Shown: one piece after another, positions 54,592 to 63,460 of the stretch
How the letters are laid out: each line of letters opens with the position of its first letter
How positions within the stretch are numbered: position 1 is the stretch's first letter
Source: CAXBDP01 sp041689935
GTDB taxonomy: Bacteria; Bacteroidota; Bacteroidia; Cytophagales; Cyclobacteriaceae
Reading direction: 5' to 3'
Length of the DNA: 64,000 bases
Assembly (NCBI GenBank): GCA_041689935.1
Contig: JBDNFI010000045.1
Location: 11,269-75,268 of the forward strand
The notes under the pieces: generated by a model
Databases searched by the model: none
The model's input: only the letters and a program-made list of their open reading frames with translations
What the model was told of the DNA's origin: nothing
Position numbers and translations under genes: made by a program

Positions 54592-55080
54592 TTATCGATC
54601 TACCGCTTCCATTTCGGCACTTACTACAACCGTTGCGCCAAGGTTTTCGAAATCGGTTCCCGCTGTGTTTATGGTATATTCTACATCAAATTTGGAGGAT
54701 GAAAGATTACTAATTTCCATAACAACATTTCCAGGATTGATCGTGATTTCGTTATTGTTCACCCCACTTATCACCCAAGTACCGGATGGAGGAATCCCTA
54801 ACAAATTTACATTTTGCACATTAAAAGTTCCATCTGCATTAAAAACCAATCTAACTTGATTCCAATTGGGCCTTAGGTTGGCGGGAACCGTAGCAATATC
54901 ATAAATATTTGAAATGGGAATACCTCCAAGTCTAATGGAGTTTTCCTTAATTGCCCATGTCTTCACTAAAAGCTCAGGCGAAATGCTTTTTGGTTCTCCA
55001 TCTCCCGCATCCGTACAGGAAATGGCAAAAAACAATGATAGAAGTAGAAGCGTACTAAACTGAATTTTGAGATTTTTCAT
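54592..55080 (-). CDS. Small lipoprotein with lipocalin-like domain
   Basis: A 162-residue lipoprotein (lipobox FAISC, Cys22) that carries a beta-rich domain with LLVKTWAIKENS, LVFNADGTFNV and GTWVISGVNNNEI, the pattern of small lipocalin-like domains common in Bacteroidetes. Function unknown. It is convergent with the epimerase gene, with 21 bases between stops. Confidence 0.75.
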   Translation of the reverse strand: MKNLKIQFSTLLLLSLFFAISCTDAGDGEPKSISPELLVKTWAIKENSIRLGGIPISNIYDIATVPANLRPNWNQVRLVFNADGTFNVQNVNLLGIPPSGTWVISGVNNNEITINPGNVVMEISNLSSSKFDVEYTINTAGTDFENLGATVVVSAEMEAVDR

Positions 55081-55346
55081 GGTAAAAAGGTAAAGTTTAA
55101 AAAATATTCTTCACCTTAAAGATAAGCAATTAGGCTAGGAATTTTGGAAAACATTCTCCTCCCGCTTTTCATATCTTCTCCATGGCAATCACTGCTATTT
55201 ATTGAACTAGGCTTTTATTAAAATCAGTCATTTTGACTTAAAATGATTCAATTGCTTTGATAAATATGTCAAATATTCCGCTTTCACCCACATCTTTGTA
55301 CATGGATTGAGCTTTGCTTTATTTGAAGAAGAAAAACGACACGAAA

Positions 55347-57959
55347 ATGGACTTAAAAAATTACACCATAAAGGCTCAAGAAGCTATACAAAAGGCAGCT
55401 GAAATTGCCAATGCCAATCAGCAACAAGCCATTGAACCCGGTCATTTGCTCAAAGGTATCATGCAAACGGATGAAAATGTAGTCAATTTTGTCTTCAAAA
55501 AATTGGCTGTAAATATTAACACCCTCATCGAAAAAGTAGAGCAAGTTATCCATTCATATCCAAAAGTAACCGGAGCTCAACCCTATTTGAGTAACGGCAG
55601 CTCACAAGTATTACAAAAAGCTACTTCCTATTTAAAAGAATTTGGAGATGAGTATGTATCGGTGGAGCATATTTTATGGGCTCTGCTGGATGGTTCAGAA
55701 AAAATTGCGGTATTGCTGAAAGAACTCGGCCTCTCTGTCAAAGACACAAAAGCAGCAATCACGGAGTTGCGCGGCGGATCAAAAGTTACCGACCCAAATG
55801 CCGAATCGAAGTATAGAAGTTTAGAACGCTATTCGAAAAACCTGAACGAATTGGCGAAAAAAGGTAAAATAGACCCTGTAATTGGTAGAGATGAAGAAAT
55901 CCGCAGGGTACTCCAGATTTTATCGAGACGAACCAAAAATAACCCGATGCTTATTGGCGAGCCTGGCGTAGGTAAAACGGCGATTGTTGAAGGCCTTGCT
56001 CAACGCATCGTAAACGGAGATGTCCCAGAAAATTTAAAGACCAAAACCATCATATCTCTTGATATGGGTCTATTGGTGGCTGGTGCCAAATACAAAGGCG
56101 AATTTGAGGAGCGTCTAAAATCTGTCATCAAAGAAGTAACAGATGCGGACGGGCAAATTATTATGTTCATTGACGAAATCCATACCTTGATAGGTGCGGG
56201 AGGTGGTGAAGGTGCCATGGACGCAGCAAATCTACTAAAACCCGCTTTGGCCCGCGGGGAGTTGCATGCAATAGGCGCCACCACGCTCAAGGAATATCAA
56301 AAGCATATTGAAAAAGATAAAGCCCTTGAACGGAGATTCCAAACAGTAACTGTAGATGAACCAGATACTCAGGATGCCATATCCATTTTGCGTGGAATTA
56401 AGGATAAATATGAGCTCCACCATGGAGTTAGAGTCAAGGACGACGCTGTGATAGCAGCTGTAGAACTATCGCAGCGATATATTACGGATAGATTCTTACC
56501 TGACAAGGCCATAGACTTGATGGATGAAGCTGCCGCTAGATTGAGAATGGAAATGGACTCCATGCCAGCAGAGTTAGATGAATTGCAGCGAAAAATAATG
56601 CAACTTGAAATAGAGCGGGAGGCAATTAGAAGAGAAAAAGATAAGGAAAAAGAAGGATTGCTGAGCAAAGAAATCGCGGACCTTTCGGAAGAAAGAAATG
56701 CCTTGAAGGCGCAATGGGAAAATGAAAAGGCGGTAGTACACTCTTTGCAACAAGAGAAAGAAAACCTCGATAAATATAAGGTAGAAGCCGAGCAAGCTGA
56801 GCGAGCAGGTGACTATGGCAAAGTGGCTGAAATACGCTATGGAAAGATAGTAGAAGCAGAAAAGAAGCTTGAGGAAATGAAGTCCAAAATGGCAGAAATG
56901 CAGGGTGTTGGAGCCATGCTCAAAGAAGAGGTAGATGCCGAGGACATTGCGCAGGTAGTCGCTAAGTGGACAGGCATACCGGTGAGTAAAATGCTCCAAA
57001 GCGACCGCGATAAATTACTTTCATTGGAAGACGAACTAGGCAAGCGTGTGGCGGGTCAGAAAGAAGCCATTGCGGCTTTGTCTGATGCCGTACGCAGAAG
57101 CAGAGCTGGCTTACAAGATCCTAAAAAGCCCATAGGCTCCTTTATATTTCTAGGGACAACGGGGGTTGGCAAAACTGAATTAGCCAAAGCACTCGCCTCG
57201 TACCTTTTCAATGATGAAAACTCCATGGTAAGAATAGATATGAGCGAGTATCAAGAACGCCATGCAGTCAGCAGATTGATTGGAGCACCTCCAGGATACG
57301 TAGGTTATGATGAAGGAGGCCAACTGACTGAAGCCGTTCGTCGCAAGCCCTATTCAGTAATATTACTTGATGAAATAGAGAAAGCGCATCCAGATGTATT
57401 CAACATCCTGTTGCAAGTACTAGATGATGGCAGGCTCACAGATAATAAAGGTAGGGTAGCCAATTTCAAAAATACCATTATCATCATGACCACTAATATT
57501 GGCTCACAGTTGATTCAAGAGAGGTTTGAAAACTTGAATGAAAACAATAAAGAGGAGATCATGGAGCAGAGTAAAAAGGATGTATTTGAGCTATTAAAAA
57601 AATCCGTTAGACCTGAATTCCTCAATCGGATTGATGAGATAATCATGTTTGAGCCATTGAGCAGAAGCATTATTCGCCAAATTGTAGACATACAATGGAA
57701 GGAAGTGCAAGATAGAATGGAGGCAAATGGAATTGAAATTGATGCCTCAAATGAGGTTAAGGATTATTTAGGAAGGGTAGGTTTTGATCCTCAATATGGT
57801 GCTAGACCATTGAAGCGAATTATCCAAAAGCTCATTCTAAACGAATTGAGCAAGGAAATTCTATCAAGCACGATTTCTAAAGATTCTGTGGTGTATGTTT
57901 CAATAGATGAGCATTCCGCCATCACCTTCGAAAACATAAATGAACATATTATAGAGTAA
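55347..57959 (+). CDS. clpB: ClpB disaggregase
   Basis: The start at 55347 (MDLKNYTIKAQ) matches the family; the upstream frame from 55314 adds 11 unlikely residues. The 870-residue protein has the N-terminal Clp_N repeats, NBD1 with Walker A GEPGVGKT near 203 and IDEIHTLIGAGG, the coiled-coil middle domain (about 400-530), NBD2 with Walker A GTTGVGKT near 602 and LLDEIEKAHPDV, and the C-terminal ClpB domain (FDPQYGARPLKR). It is a hexameric heat-shock ATPase that resolves protein aggregates with DnaK. It has no ClpP-binding loop that I can see. A terminator follows. Confidence 0.97.
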   Translation: MDLKNYTIKAQEAIQKAAEIANANQQQAIEPGHLLKGIMQTDENVVNFVFKKLAVNINTLIEKVEQVIHSYPKVTGAQPYLSNGSSQVLQKATSYLKEFGDEYVSVEHILWALLDGSEKIAVLLKELGLSVKDTKAAITELRGGSKVTDPNAESKYRSLERYSKNLNELAKKGKIDPVIGRDEEIRRVLQILSRRTKNNPMLIGEPGVGKTAIVEGLAQRIVNGDVPENLKTKTIISLDMGLLVAGAKYKGEFEERLKSVIKEVTDADGQIIMFIDEIHTLIGAGGGEGAMDAANLLKPALARGELHAIGATTLKEYQKHIEKDKALERRFQTVTVDEPDTQDAISILRGIKDKYELHHGVRVKDDAVIAAVELSQRYITDRFLPDKAIDLMDEAAARLRMEMDSMPAELDELQRKIMQLEIEREAIRREKDKEKEGLLSKEIADLSEERNALKAQWENEKAVVHSLQQEKENLDKYKVEAEQAERAGDYGKVAEIRYGKIVEAEKKLEEMKSKMAEMQGVGAMLKEEVDAEDIAQVVAKWTGIPVSKMLQSDRDKLLSLEDELGKRVAGQKEAIAALSDAVRRSRAGLQDPKKPIGSFIFLGTTGVGKTELAKALASYLFNDENSMVRIDMSEYQERHAVSRLIGAPPGYVGYDEGGQLTEAVRRKPYSVILLDEIEKAHPDVFNILLQVLDDGRLTDNKGRVANFKNTIIIMTTNIGSQLIQERFENLNENNKEEIMEQSKKDVFELLKKSVRPEFLNRIDEIIMFEPLSRSIIRQIVDIQWKEVQDRMEANGIEIDASNEVKDYLGRVGFDPQYGARPLKRIIQKLILNELSKEILSSTISKDSVVYVSIDEHSAITFENINEHIIE

Positions 57960-57984
57960 TCCACCTTTCGGATTGTGATAAATC

Positions 57985-58015
57985 AAATTGCCTCCAAATA
58001 AAAGGAGGCAATTTT
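57985..58015 (+). terminator. Intrinsic terminator after clpB
   Basis: AAATTGCCTCC pairs with GGAGGCAATTT around AAATAAAA, followed by T residues, 25 bases past the clpB stop. Confidence 0.8.
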
Positions 58016-58237
58016 AATTTAGAGGTTCTACAACAATTTTTTAGGGAATTACAATTTCATTTATGCTATACTTCGGACGAATCTTGAGATTTTATTTGTA
58101 GCCAATGGCCGTTGGATAATCTACAGCAGACTGAGGCTGACTAATTATGAGCAGAGGTTTACTAAAAAATAAAAAAAACGGTTTTAAATAACTCTTAAAC
58201 TGCTATTAAACACACAAACTACTTTCTTGTTTTAAGG

Positions 58238-59125
58238 CTATTTGAGTTGTTTATTGAAAAAAGCTATTGTGCGTTCCCAGGATAGATTTGCTGCGGCTTC
58301 ATCATATCTTGGCGTAGTATTATTATGAAAGCCATGATTCACCTCAGGGTAAATATAGGCTTCATATTCCTTGTTATTATCCTTAAGAGCTTTTTCATAC
58401 GCTGGCCATCCTTCATTTACTCTATTGTCCAAGCCTGCATTATGAATCATAATCGATGCATTTATTTGAGCTACTTCGTCTGATGAAGGTTGACTGCCAT
58501 AATAGGGTACCGCTGCAGATAAAGTAGGCACTTTTACCGCCATCATATTTGATATCCAGCCGCCAAAACAAAAGCCCACCACTCCAATTTTTCCAGTACA
58601 GTTTTCATGAGATTTAAGATATTCAAATCCAGCAATAAAATCCTCTAGCATATCATTTCGATCGAGTTTGCTTTGAAGCGCTCTACCTTCGTCGTCATTA
58701 CCCGGATAGCCACCAAGCGGAGTTAATGCATCAGGAGCTAAAGTAATAAAGCCTGCAAGTGCTGCTCTTCGCCCTACGTCTTCAATGTATGGATTGAGGC
58801 CTCGGTTTTCATGAACCACAACTATACCCGGCAATTTAGTATTGGTGTTTTTCGGTTTGGATAGAAGGCCGCGAATATTTCCTCCTCCCTTGGAAGATGC
58901 GTAAGTGATAAACTCTGAATCTAGTCTTGGATCATCTTGATTTACTAAAATAGAATCAACATAATTTGGCATTATAAAACTGAGCAGTGATGGAAGAGTA
59001 ATCCCGCCGACAGCATACAAAGATAATTTCCTGATAAATTGCCTTCTTTCAATTCTATTATGTGCATAATCATCATATAGGTCAAACACCTCTTGCTTAA
59101 CATCTTCCTTTTTTAAGTTTTTCAT
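58238..59125 (-). CDS. Exported dienelactone hydrolase-family protein
   Basis: A 295-residue alpha/beta-hydrolase with a Tat-like signal (ERRQFIRKL, then LYAVGGITLPSLLSF). The DLH triad is present: Cys186 in GFCFGGW, Asp in LDNRVNEGW near 238 and His in NHGFHNN, plus the Glu of HENRG. The RRxFIRK context suggests folding in the cytoplasm before export. DLH enzymes hydrolyse dienelactones in aromatic breakdown, but exported homologues may act on other esters. No aromatic-degradation genes are nearby. Confidence 0.9.
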   Translation of the reverse strand: MKNLKKEDVKQEVFDLYDDYAHNRIERRQFIRKLSLYAVGGITLPSLLSFIMPNYVDSILVNQDDPRLDSEFITYASSKGGGNIRGLLSKPKNTNTKLPGIVVVHENRGLNPYIEDVGRRAALAGFITLAPDALTPLGGYPGNDDEGRALQSKLDRNDMLEDFIAGFEYLKSHENCTGKIGVVGFCFGGWISNMMAVKVPTLSAAVPYYGSQPSSDEVAQINASIMIHNAGLDNRVNEGWPAYEKALKDNNKEYEAYIYPEVNHGFHNNTTPRYDEAAANLSWERTIAFFNKQLK

Positions 59126-59515
59126 GTTATAAACATAATTAATTTTTCAAACCTATTGATTCTTAATTTTATATAATACTTGAAGACCAAAATTTGAGCC
59201 TGCATTTCTTTAGCTTGGCCGATAGATAAATTCATAAGCGAATTCGAATTATTGCATTATTTGTGTCTTTAATAATTTTATAAGGGCAAGCTAAAAATTC
59301 ACCAAGGAGGAAGTGAAAACAACATGCTGTAAAACTTTACGAGTTCACAGTTATACGTCAATATTCTACCAATAATCAATGCTTTATCGGGTTGCTGCGT
59401 TTTTGCTTTGTGGACAGAATGGTGAATTAACCAAGAGAACGGTTTTCCATTCCCACAATTAATTCAACATGCTTTGCAAAAGTTGGCCTGCATACCTTTT
59501 AAAATCCTTATAAAC
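59126..59515. other. Intergenic region, 390 bp, nothing recognised
   Basis: AT-rich, stops in all frames, no hairpin terminator or RNA gene seen. Flanked by two - strand genes. Confidence 0.5.
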
Positions 59516-59998
59516 TTATGGGGTTTTAGCATTTGATATAGATCCTTTCGTTAAGTGGCGAGGCCAAATTTGTATCAAGCCTATCAAATAAAAGAGCCCG
59601 AAACTTAAGGAGATTAATGAACTGAAGAACATGAATGTCAATTTCCCTTGTAGTTCGTTTAAGTATGGATCGTCAATGTAGATCACAAGTGGAATTCCAA
59701 ATATACCTCTGATAAGAAAAATTACTGAAATAATCGCCAACGCAGGTTTTGCAAGAGGCAGTCGTCTAATAATTCCGGCTCCTGAAAAAGCGTAAATGGC
59801 CCATATTGCCAAAATGATTGCAATTACCCCTGTTATCATAGCAGGATAAGTTGAACCTTTTTCATGCAATTGAGCCATTCCTTCACCTGCTCCGAAAAAT
59901 CGATACCAGTCTGCCCCGCCGATAATGATTGCTACATGCAACAATGAAGCTATAGCAGTTGACACTCCTCCGACAAATAATACTCTATTTATCTTCAT
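59516..59998 (-). CDS. Hypothetical four-helix membrane protein
   Basis: A 160-residue protein with four predicted membrane segments at about 8-27 (VGGVSTAIASLLHVAIIIGG), 52-74 (AMITGVIAIILAIWAIYAFSG), 82-105 (LAKPALAIISVIFLIRGIF) and 122-145 (FMFFSSLISLSFGLFYLIGLI). A His in the first segment (LLHVAI) and the loop GADWYRFFGAGEGMAQ are typical of small uncharacterised Bacteroidetes/Proteobacteria membrane proteins. Function unknown. Confidence 0.75.
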   Translation of the reverse strand: MKINRVLFVGGVSTAIASLLHVAIIIGGADWYRFFGAGEGMAQLHEKGSTYPAMITGVIAIILAIWAIYAFSGAGIIRRLPLAKPALAIISVIFLIRGIFGIPLVIYIDDPYLNELQGKLTFMFFSSLISLSFGLFYLIGLIQIWPRHLTKGSISNAKTP

Positions 59999-60436
59999 TT
60001 CATTGATTATGATGCATAATGGGTCGTGTATGAGGATAAAAGTGATAAACTTTCAAAACCACACTGAGCCAATTTGTTTATTCAATATTTCAAATTCTTA
60101 GCCAATATGGCAAACAGGAATTGGCGGTGCTGAAATAGCGAGCCACAATTAAATAACAGAATAAGTCCGCATTTGATGTCCTACGATATGATTTCCTGTA
60201 ATGGTAAATATAAAAAAAAAGATGATCGTTCCAACGAATGAAAGTTCTCTTTATGAGGGAATTTTTCCCAAAAGTATAGCCATTGGAAAGATGGTTTGGC
60301 GGGAGGTATGCACAGATGTTTAGCTTCTGGTAGAATGTAGCAGTTTCAATGGTCTAAAATCGAAATTCAAAATAATCTCATATTTTGTCTCACATCTCGA
60401 GTACCTTTTTTACCTCGCACAACAATTTAGGGTTAT
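59999..60436. other. Intergenic region, 438 bp, holding one octamer
   Basis: No ORF or RNA gene seen. One intergenic GCGGGAGG copy lies at 60299-60306, the last in the window. Confidence 0.5.
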
Positions 60437-60985
60437 TTATAAGGCAATAAATTTAATGTAGTCTATCTGTAATTCAAACGGACCTTGTTTTTTATCAAAT
60501 AATATAATTCCTAATTGCAGGATATCATTTAGTTGAGATTGGGGCATTTTTTTTCCTGTTTGTTCTCCTATTCTATATTCTTTAAAATCTTTAAGTGGTA
60601 ACTGTACTGTCGTCCATTCGTTGCTGTCACTAGAAAAAGCGTGTTTGTAATTAGGATACCACCAAGCACGATAAGCGTCGAGCTGAAAATAAAAAGAACG
60701 TCCCGTACTTTTAAATTTGATTTCAACCGCATCATACTCTTCTAGATTATAATCCATGTAAGGACTACGATAGCTTACAAAACCACCATTGTTTTGTAGC
60801 GAGGTAGTACCAGAAAATAAGATGTAATCTTCATAAGGAATGGCAGTACTTTGGGATAAACCACCCATAACGCCATCATTAACTACCCTCCAGTTGGAGC
60901 TATTACCATTAGACCCGAAGTCAATCTTATCCATACTTCCCAAAAAGAACAAAGCTATTAATAAACTGCTTATCAATTTTATCAT
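60437..60985 (-). CDS. CIA30-family protein
   Basis: A 182-residue protein with a weak signal peptide or N-terminal anchor (LISSLLIALFFLGSM). The body matches the CIA30 domain (complex I intermediate-associated protein 30) in WRVVNDGVMGGLSQS near the start, GGFVSYRSP, EYDAVEIKFKSTGRSFYFQLDAYRA and the closing FELQIDYIKF. The domain is a galactose-binding-like jelly roll; in mitochondria it helps complex I assembly, in bacteria its role is unclear. The gene stands alone. Confidence 0.85.
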   Translation of the reverse strand: MIKLISSLLIALFFLGSMDKIDFGSNGNSSNWRVVNDGVMGGLSQSTAIPYEDYILFSGTTSLQNNGGFVSYRSPYMDYNLEEYDAVEIKFKSTGRSFYFQLDAYRAWWYPNYKHAFSSDSNEWTTVQLPLKDFKEYRIGEQTGKKMPQSQLNDILQLGIILFDKKQGPFELQIDYIKFIAL

Positions 60986-61240
60986 AGATTTAAAGTCGTT
61001 TAATTGTGCACAACTACCTCAAGGATAATGATGTATAATATAAAATTGCTTTTTTATTGGTCAAAAATTGTTATGCTAAAAACGTTCTACAACCTAAAAA
61101 TGAAACTCCAATTTCCCAATCTTTGTTCAAACCTTTTCTATGCGGTTCGGTAACTACAATTTATTTTTAGAAGTTTTTGAATTAAGGTTCGTCAAATAAT
61201 TTTAAAGTTTTCTATCCGGTTCTTCAGCAAATAATTTTTC

Positions 61241-61408
61241 TTAATCATTCACATGAGTATCGGGTTTAACTTCTTTATCTTCGGGCATATCCGAATAATC
61301 AATCCCAATTCGTGGCAGTTGATTTTTGTCTTCACTTTTATGATCTGAATTTTCGCAAGCAATTAAATTCAATAATAATATTCCGATTATAAGTCTTCCG
61401 ATTTTCAT
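61241..61408 (-). CDS. Small lipoprotein (55 aa)
   Basis: A 55-residue product from the ATG at 61408 (MKIGRLIIGILLLNLIAC) with a clear lipobox (LIAC, Cys18) and an acidic tail (DHKSEDKNQLPRIGIDYSDMPEDKEVKPDTHVND). The frame extends to 61438 but those ten residues are poor. Homology unknown. The sequence GCTAAC at 61422-61427 lies just upstream of the start. Confidence 0.6.
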   Translation of the reverse strand: MKIGRLIIGILLLNLIACENSDHKSEDKNQLPRIGIDYSDMPEDKEVKPDTHVND

Positions 61409-61438
61409 TTTTCGCCTTCTAGCTAACCGATTTAACAA

Positions 61439-61689
61439 TCTTCAAAATCGGTTATTGGGATGCCTAGCTCTTGTCTTACAGACCTAATTTACCAGTTTGT
61501 TTTTTCATTCGCTTTACCAGACTAAGGTTTCTTATCTGATCTCGCAGGTGGCATCTTTCTGGATTGATGCATGGGACTCCATTCACCACCAATTTCAAAT
61601 GATTAAGCCGCTCTCTGGCTAGAGTCCGTGGCCCTCTAGAATATACTTAATAGCTCTTTCTGACTGTCCAAATGCTTTATTAGTCCAAA
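61439..61689 (-). pseudogene. Decayed coding sequence, incl. RelE/ParE toxin relic
   Basis: Read on the - strand, a toxin-like frame starts at 61702 (MVAVIWTNKAFGQSERAIKYILE), overlapping the antitoxin relic end, and stops at codon 28. The N-terminus fits RelE/ParE toxins (v-W-t-kA---le---yI). Further downstream a different frame stays open for 40 or more residues (RTLARERLNHLKLVVNG...LVKRMKKQTGK) and then continues after a shift with RQELGIPITDFED. This is a degraded coding stretch; the second protein is not recognised. Confidence 0.5.
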
Positions 61690-61882
61690 TTACCGCAACC
61701 ATTCTCTAGAGTTCGCATGAATCTCTTTCTGAGTTAATATTTCTCTCTTTTTTTCTTACTGTTCAGACTCATCAATGTATGAACAGCAAGGAAAGCTGTT
61801 CATAGACTTCTTCTAGAGTTGATTTGGGAGTCAACTTATTTGTAATTTGTGTGAGATATTTTCTTGGTGTTACTTTTTTCAT
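61690..61882 (-). pseudogene. Broken type II antitoxin gene
   Basis: Starts at ATG 61882 with MKKVTPRKYLTQITNKLTPK and STLEEVYEQLSLL, the usual N-terminus of Bacteroidetes antitoxins paired with RelE/ParE toxins. A frameshift around 61780 then breaks the frame; in the next frame YIDESEQ is followed by a TAA stop (Gln codon CAA to TAA in comparison with relatives) and KKREILTQKEIHANSREWLR, the expected C-terminus. The product is not functional. The toxin relic overlaps the end by about 13 bases, the usual operon layout. Confidence 0.6.
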
Positions 61883-62054
61883 ATCATGAAATTAACAATT
61901 TGGATGTCAACAAAAATCCTTTGTTCGAAATTTTATATGGCAATTTAGCTTCCTGCAAACATAAAGAAAAGCCCTCCAATATCGCATAACTTCAAATCAA
62001 TATCTTTATCGCTTATTTCAGGCACGCAGCACAGATCAGTCAACAATGTATTTA

Positions 62055-62075
62055 GCGTTAGCCTATCGGCTAGCC
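62055..62075. repeat. GTTAGCC / GGCTAGCC inverted repeat
   Basis: GCGTTAGCC and GGCTAGCC flank TATC just downstream of the 226-aa orphan gene (stop at 62082). Similar GTTAGC cores are at 62797-62809 and 61422-61427. The repeat resembles, but does not match, integron recombination cores. Confidence 0.4.
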
Positions 62076-62081
62076 ATATAC

Positions 62082-62762
62082 TTAGTTATTAGCAATAGTA
62101 TTTTTTAATTTATCATTCAATCCTTCAATGAATTTTCTCCGTTTAATTAGTTCCTCGATATTACTTTCAAACGTTTTAATATTATTAAATTTTGGAAAAG
62201 ATATTTTTCGTTTTCCAATCGAATTTGATATAAGAATATTAAAATAATTAAACGTCAAGATAAGTTTTTGAATAAAATCAGTTTTAATAATGTTTAATCC
62301 AATTTTATGAGCCGTTCTTTCATTTAGAATATACGTAGTTCCATTAATTTTGAGAGAAGTATTATTGTCCTTTTCACAAACATCTATTAAATTCAAAATT
62401 CCTTCTAAATACTTGTGGAGTACAAAATTGGTTCTTTGCTTTCCGCTTAATGTTTTGTCTATAGCAAAAACATAATCAAATAATGAACCGCCGTGAATTT
62501 TGATGATTCCTTTTTCTTCTTTTTCGGCAACAAAAAGAGAAGAATAGTAAATCAATTTACCCTTCTTTTTAAGAGCTGGAATATCAAAAAAGGGTGCAAT
62601 TATTGAAAGAGTTATGCTTAATGAAAGAAAACCAAAAAAGTAATAACCACTCCAAAGTGACACTGCTAAAACTATCAAATTCAAAGCGAAAGCAGCAGCA
62701 CCTATTTTCAATTGAATTTGGTGTTGTTCTTTGTGAGATTTAGAGTAGTATTTGTGCTGCAT
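62082..62762 (-). CDS. AT-rich orphan membrane protein (226 aa)
   Basis: A 226-residue protein with two N-terminal membrane segments at about 19-40 (IGAAAFALNLIVLAVSLWSG) and 42-62 (FFGFLSLSITLSIIAPFF), followed by a soluble, Lys/Ile/Asn-rich C-terminal region (VLHKYLEGILNLIDVCEKDNNTS). Codon use is more AT-rich than neighbours, which suggests lateral acquisition. No family recognised. It is flanked by GTTAGC-type inverted repeats and lies beside decayed mobile sequences. Confidence 0.7.
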   Translation of the reverse strand: MQHKYYSKSHKEQHQIQLKIGAAAFALNLIVLAVSLWSGYYFFGFLSLSITLSIIAPFFDIPALKKKGKLIYYSSLFVAEKEEKGIIKIHGGSLFDYVFAIDKTLSGKQRTNFVLHKYLEGILNLIDVCEKDNNTSLKINGTTYILNERTAHKIGLNIIKTDFIQKLILTFNYFNILISNSIGKRKISFPKFNNIKTFESNIEELIKRRKFIEGLNDKLKNTIANN

Positions 62763-62796
62763 TTTATAGTATTGGTTAAAGGTCTGTCATATTGAA

Positions 62797-62809
62797 GCTA
62801 ACGGTTAGC
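62797..62809. repeat. GCTAAC-G-GTTAGC inverted repeat
   Basis: A 13-base inverted repeat with one-base spacer, 35 bases upstream of the orphan gene's start codon on the - strand. It shares the GTTAGC core with the sites at 62055 and 61422. Confidence 0.5.
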
Positions 62810-62840
62810 ATAAAGAGGCTATTTAACGCTTTCGTACTAT

Positions 62841-63460
62841 GTGTGCGCATCGAATCGTGAATATAGCCTATGAAGCTGGACGTTCCCAAAGGGCGTATTC
62901 CCGTAAGCGCTTAGGTCGTGCCTGGATGCTAAAACAAGCGTGGCATGGTTGGGTGAACAACTACCGATTGGCAAGTATTCAAATCAAACTTAAAACGGTT
63001 GACGAACGGTTACGCAACCGACCACGACATTGTAAATGGTCTCTAGATTTTGAGAGAAAAAGCTAGAGTGGGAACGTAAGAACCTAATCCGTTTGGTGAT
63101 AGAGCAAGGACAAGCGGATGCTTGGAAGCACAAAACGTGAGTTTTGAGCCAGCAGGTACGGCAGGGAATGGGAGGCTGGCATCCGATCTTGAGAGCTACA
63201 ATAACCTTATCAAGACTAAGGCGAAGAGGGTAGCAATCAATGCAAGACTATTACTCAAAAACTCAATCTCAAATTCAATGAACCACTCAGTACGAGATTT
63301 CCCGATGAATTTGGTGGTGATGCCTGTATGATGTCATCGTGTTGCAGAAGCTTTAAGCGAGGGCACAAGCTTCAGCGCAAGCATTTGAGAGGTGGATTCC
63401 GTCCTTTAACGATGGCGGAGCAATCTACTCGACTGTAGGACGGGTTTGATACCACTTTGT
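62841..63460 (+). mobile_element. Probable group II intron relic without ORF
   Basis: The stretch begins with GTGTGCG, the 5' consensus of bacterial group II introns, and continues with structured, GC-rich RNA-like sequence unlike its surroundings (stems around 62870-62905, GGCATGGTTGGGTGAACAACTACCG, and GTGGGAACGTAAGAACC near 63070). No intron-encoded reverse transcriptase is present; the reading frames seen (62839-63066 and 63122-63331) lack protein-like composition. I do not find a convincing domain V, so the 3' end at about 63460 is a guess. Alternatives are another structured RNA or a degraded transposon. Confidence 0.35.

Larger units (their letters stand above)
770..60306. repeat. Dispersed octamer GCGGGAGG, 32 exact copies
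   Basis: Forward (GCGGGAGG) copies start at 1165, 8768, 15002, 18499, 24767, 33965, 34530, 39419, 40712, 42933, 47060, 51791, 52015, 56196, 56615, 60299. Reverse (CCTCCCGC) copies start at 770, 2422, 5168, 8736, 9656, 13393, 14910, 21844, 22915, 32243, 35922, 36113, 40025, 45570, 51382, 55158. One-mismatch copies include 2146, 41010, 48492, 52175, 52960 and 55002. Flanks are not conserved beyond a preference for A/G before and A/T after, so this is a short signal and not a transposed repeat. Twenty-eight copies are in genes and four between them. Positions were read by eye and may be off by one base. Confidence 0.9.

Noticed and set aside
770..60306. The octamer as a KOPS-type (FtsK-orienting) signal
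   Set aside because: KOPS are strongly skewed to one strand; here the split is 16 to 16 over 64 kb. Chi sites also tend to be skewed, which weakens but does not exclude that reading.
62055..62809. A true integron cassette with attC sites
   Set aside because: The cores are GTTAGCC/GTTAGCA and do not match GTTRRRY, and no paired core with a proper attC-like palindrome is found within 150 bases of the ORF.
62839..63066. A 75-codon frame as a small Arg/Trp-rich protein
   Set aside because: Composition is not protein-like and the stretch looks like a structured RNA starting at GTGTGCG.
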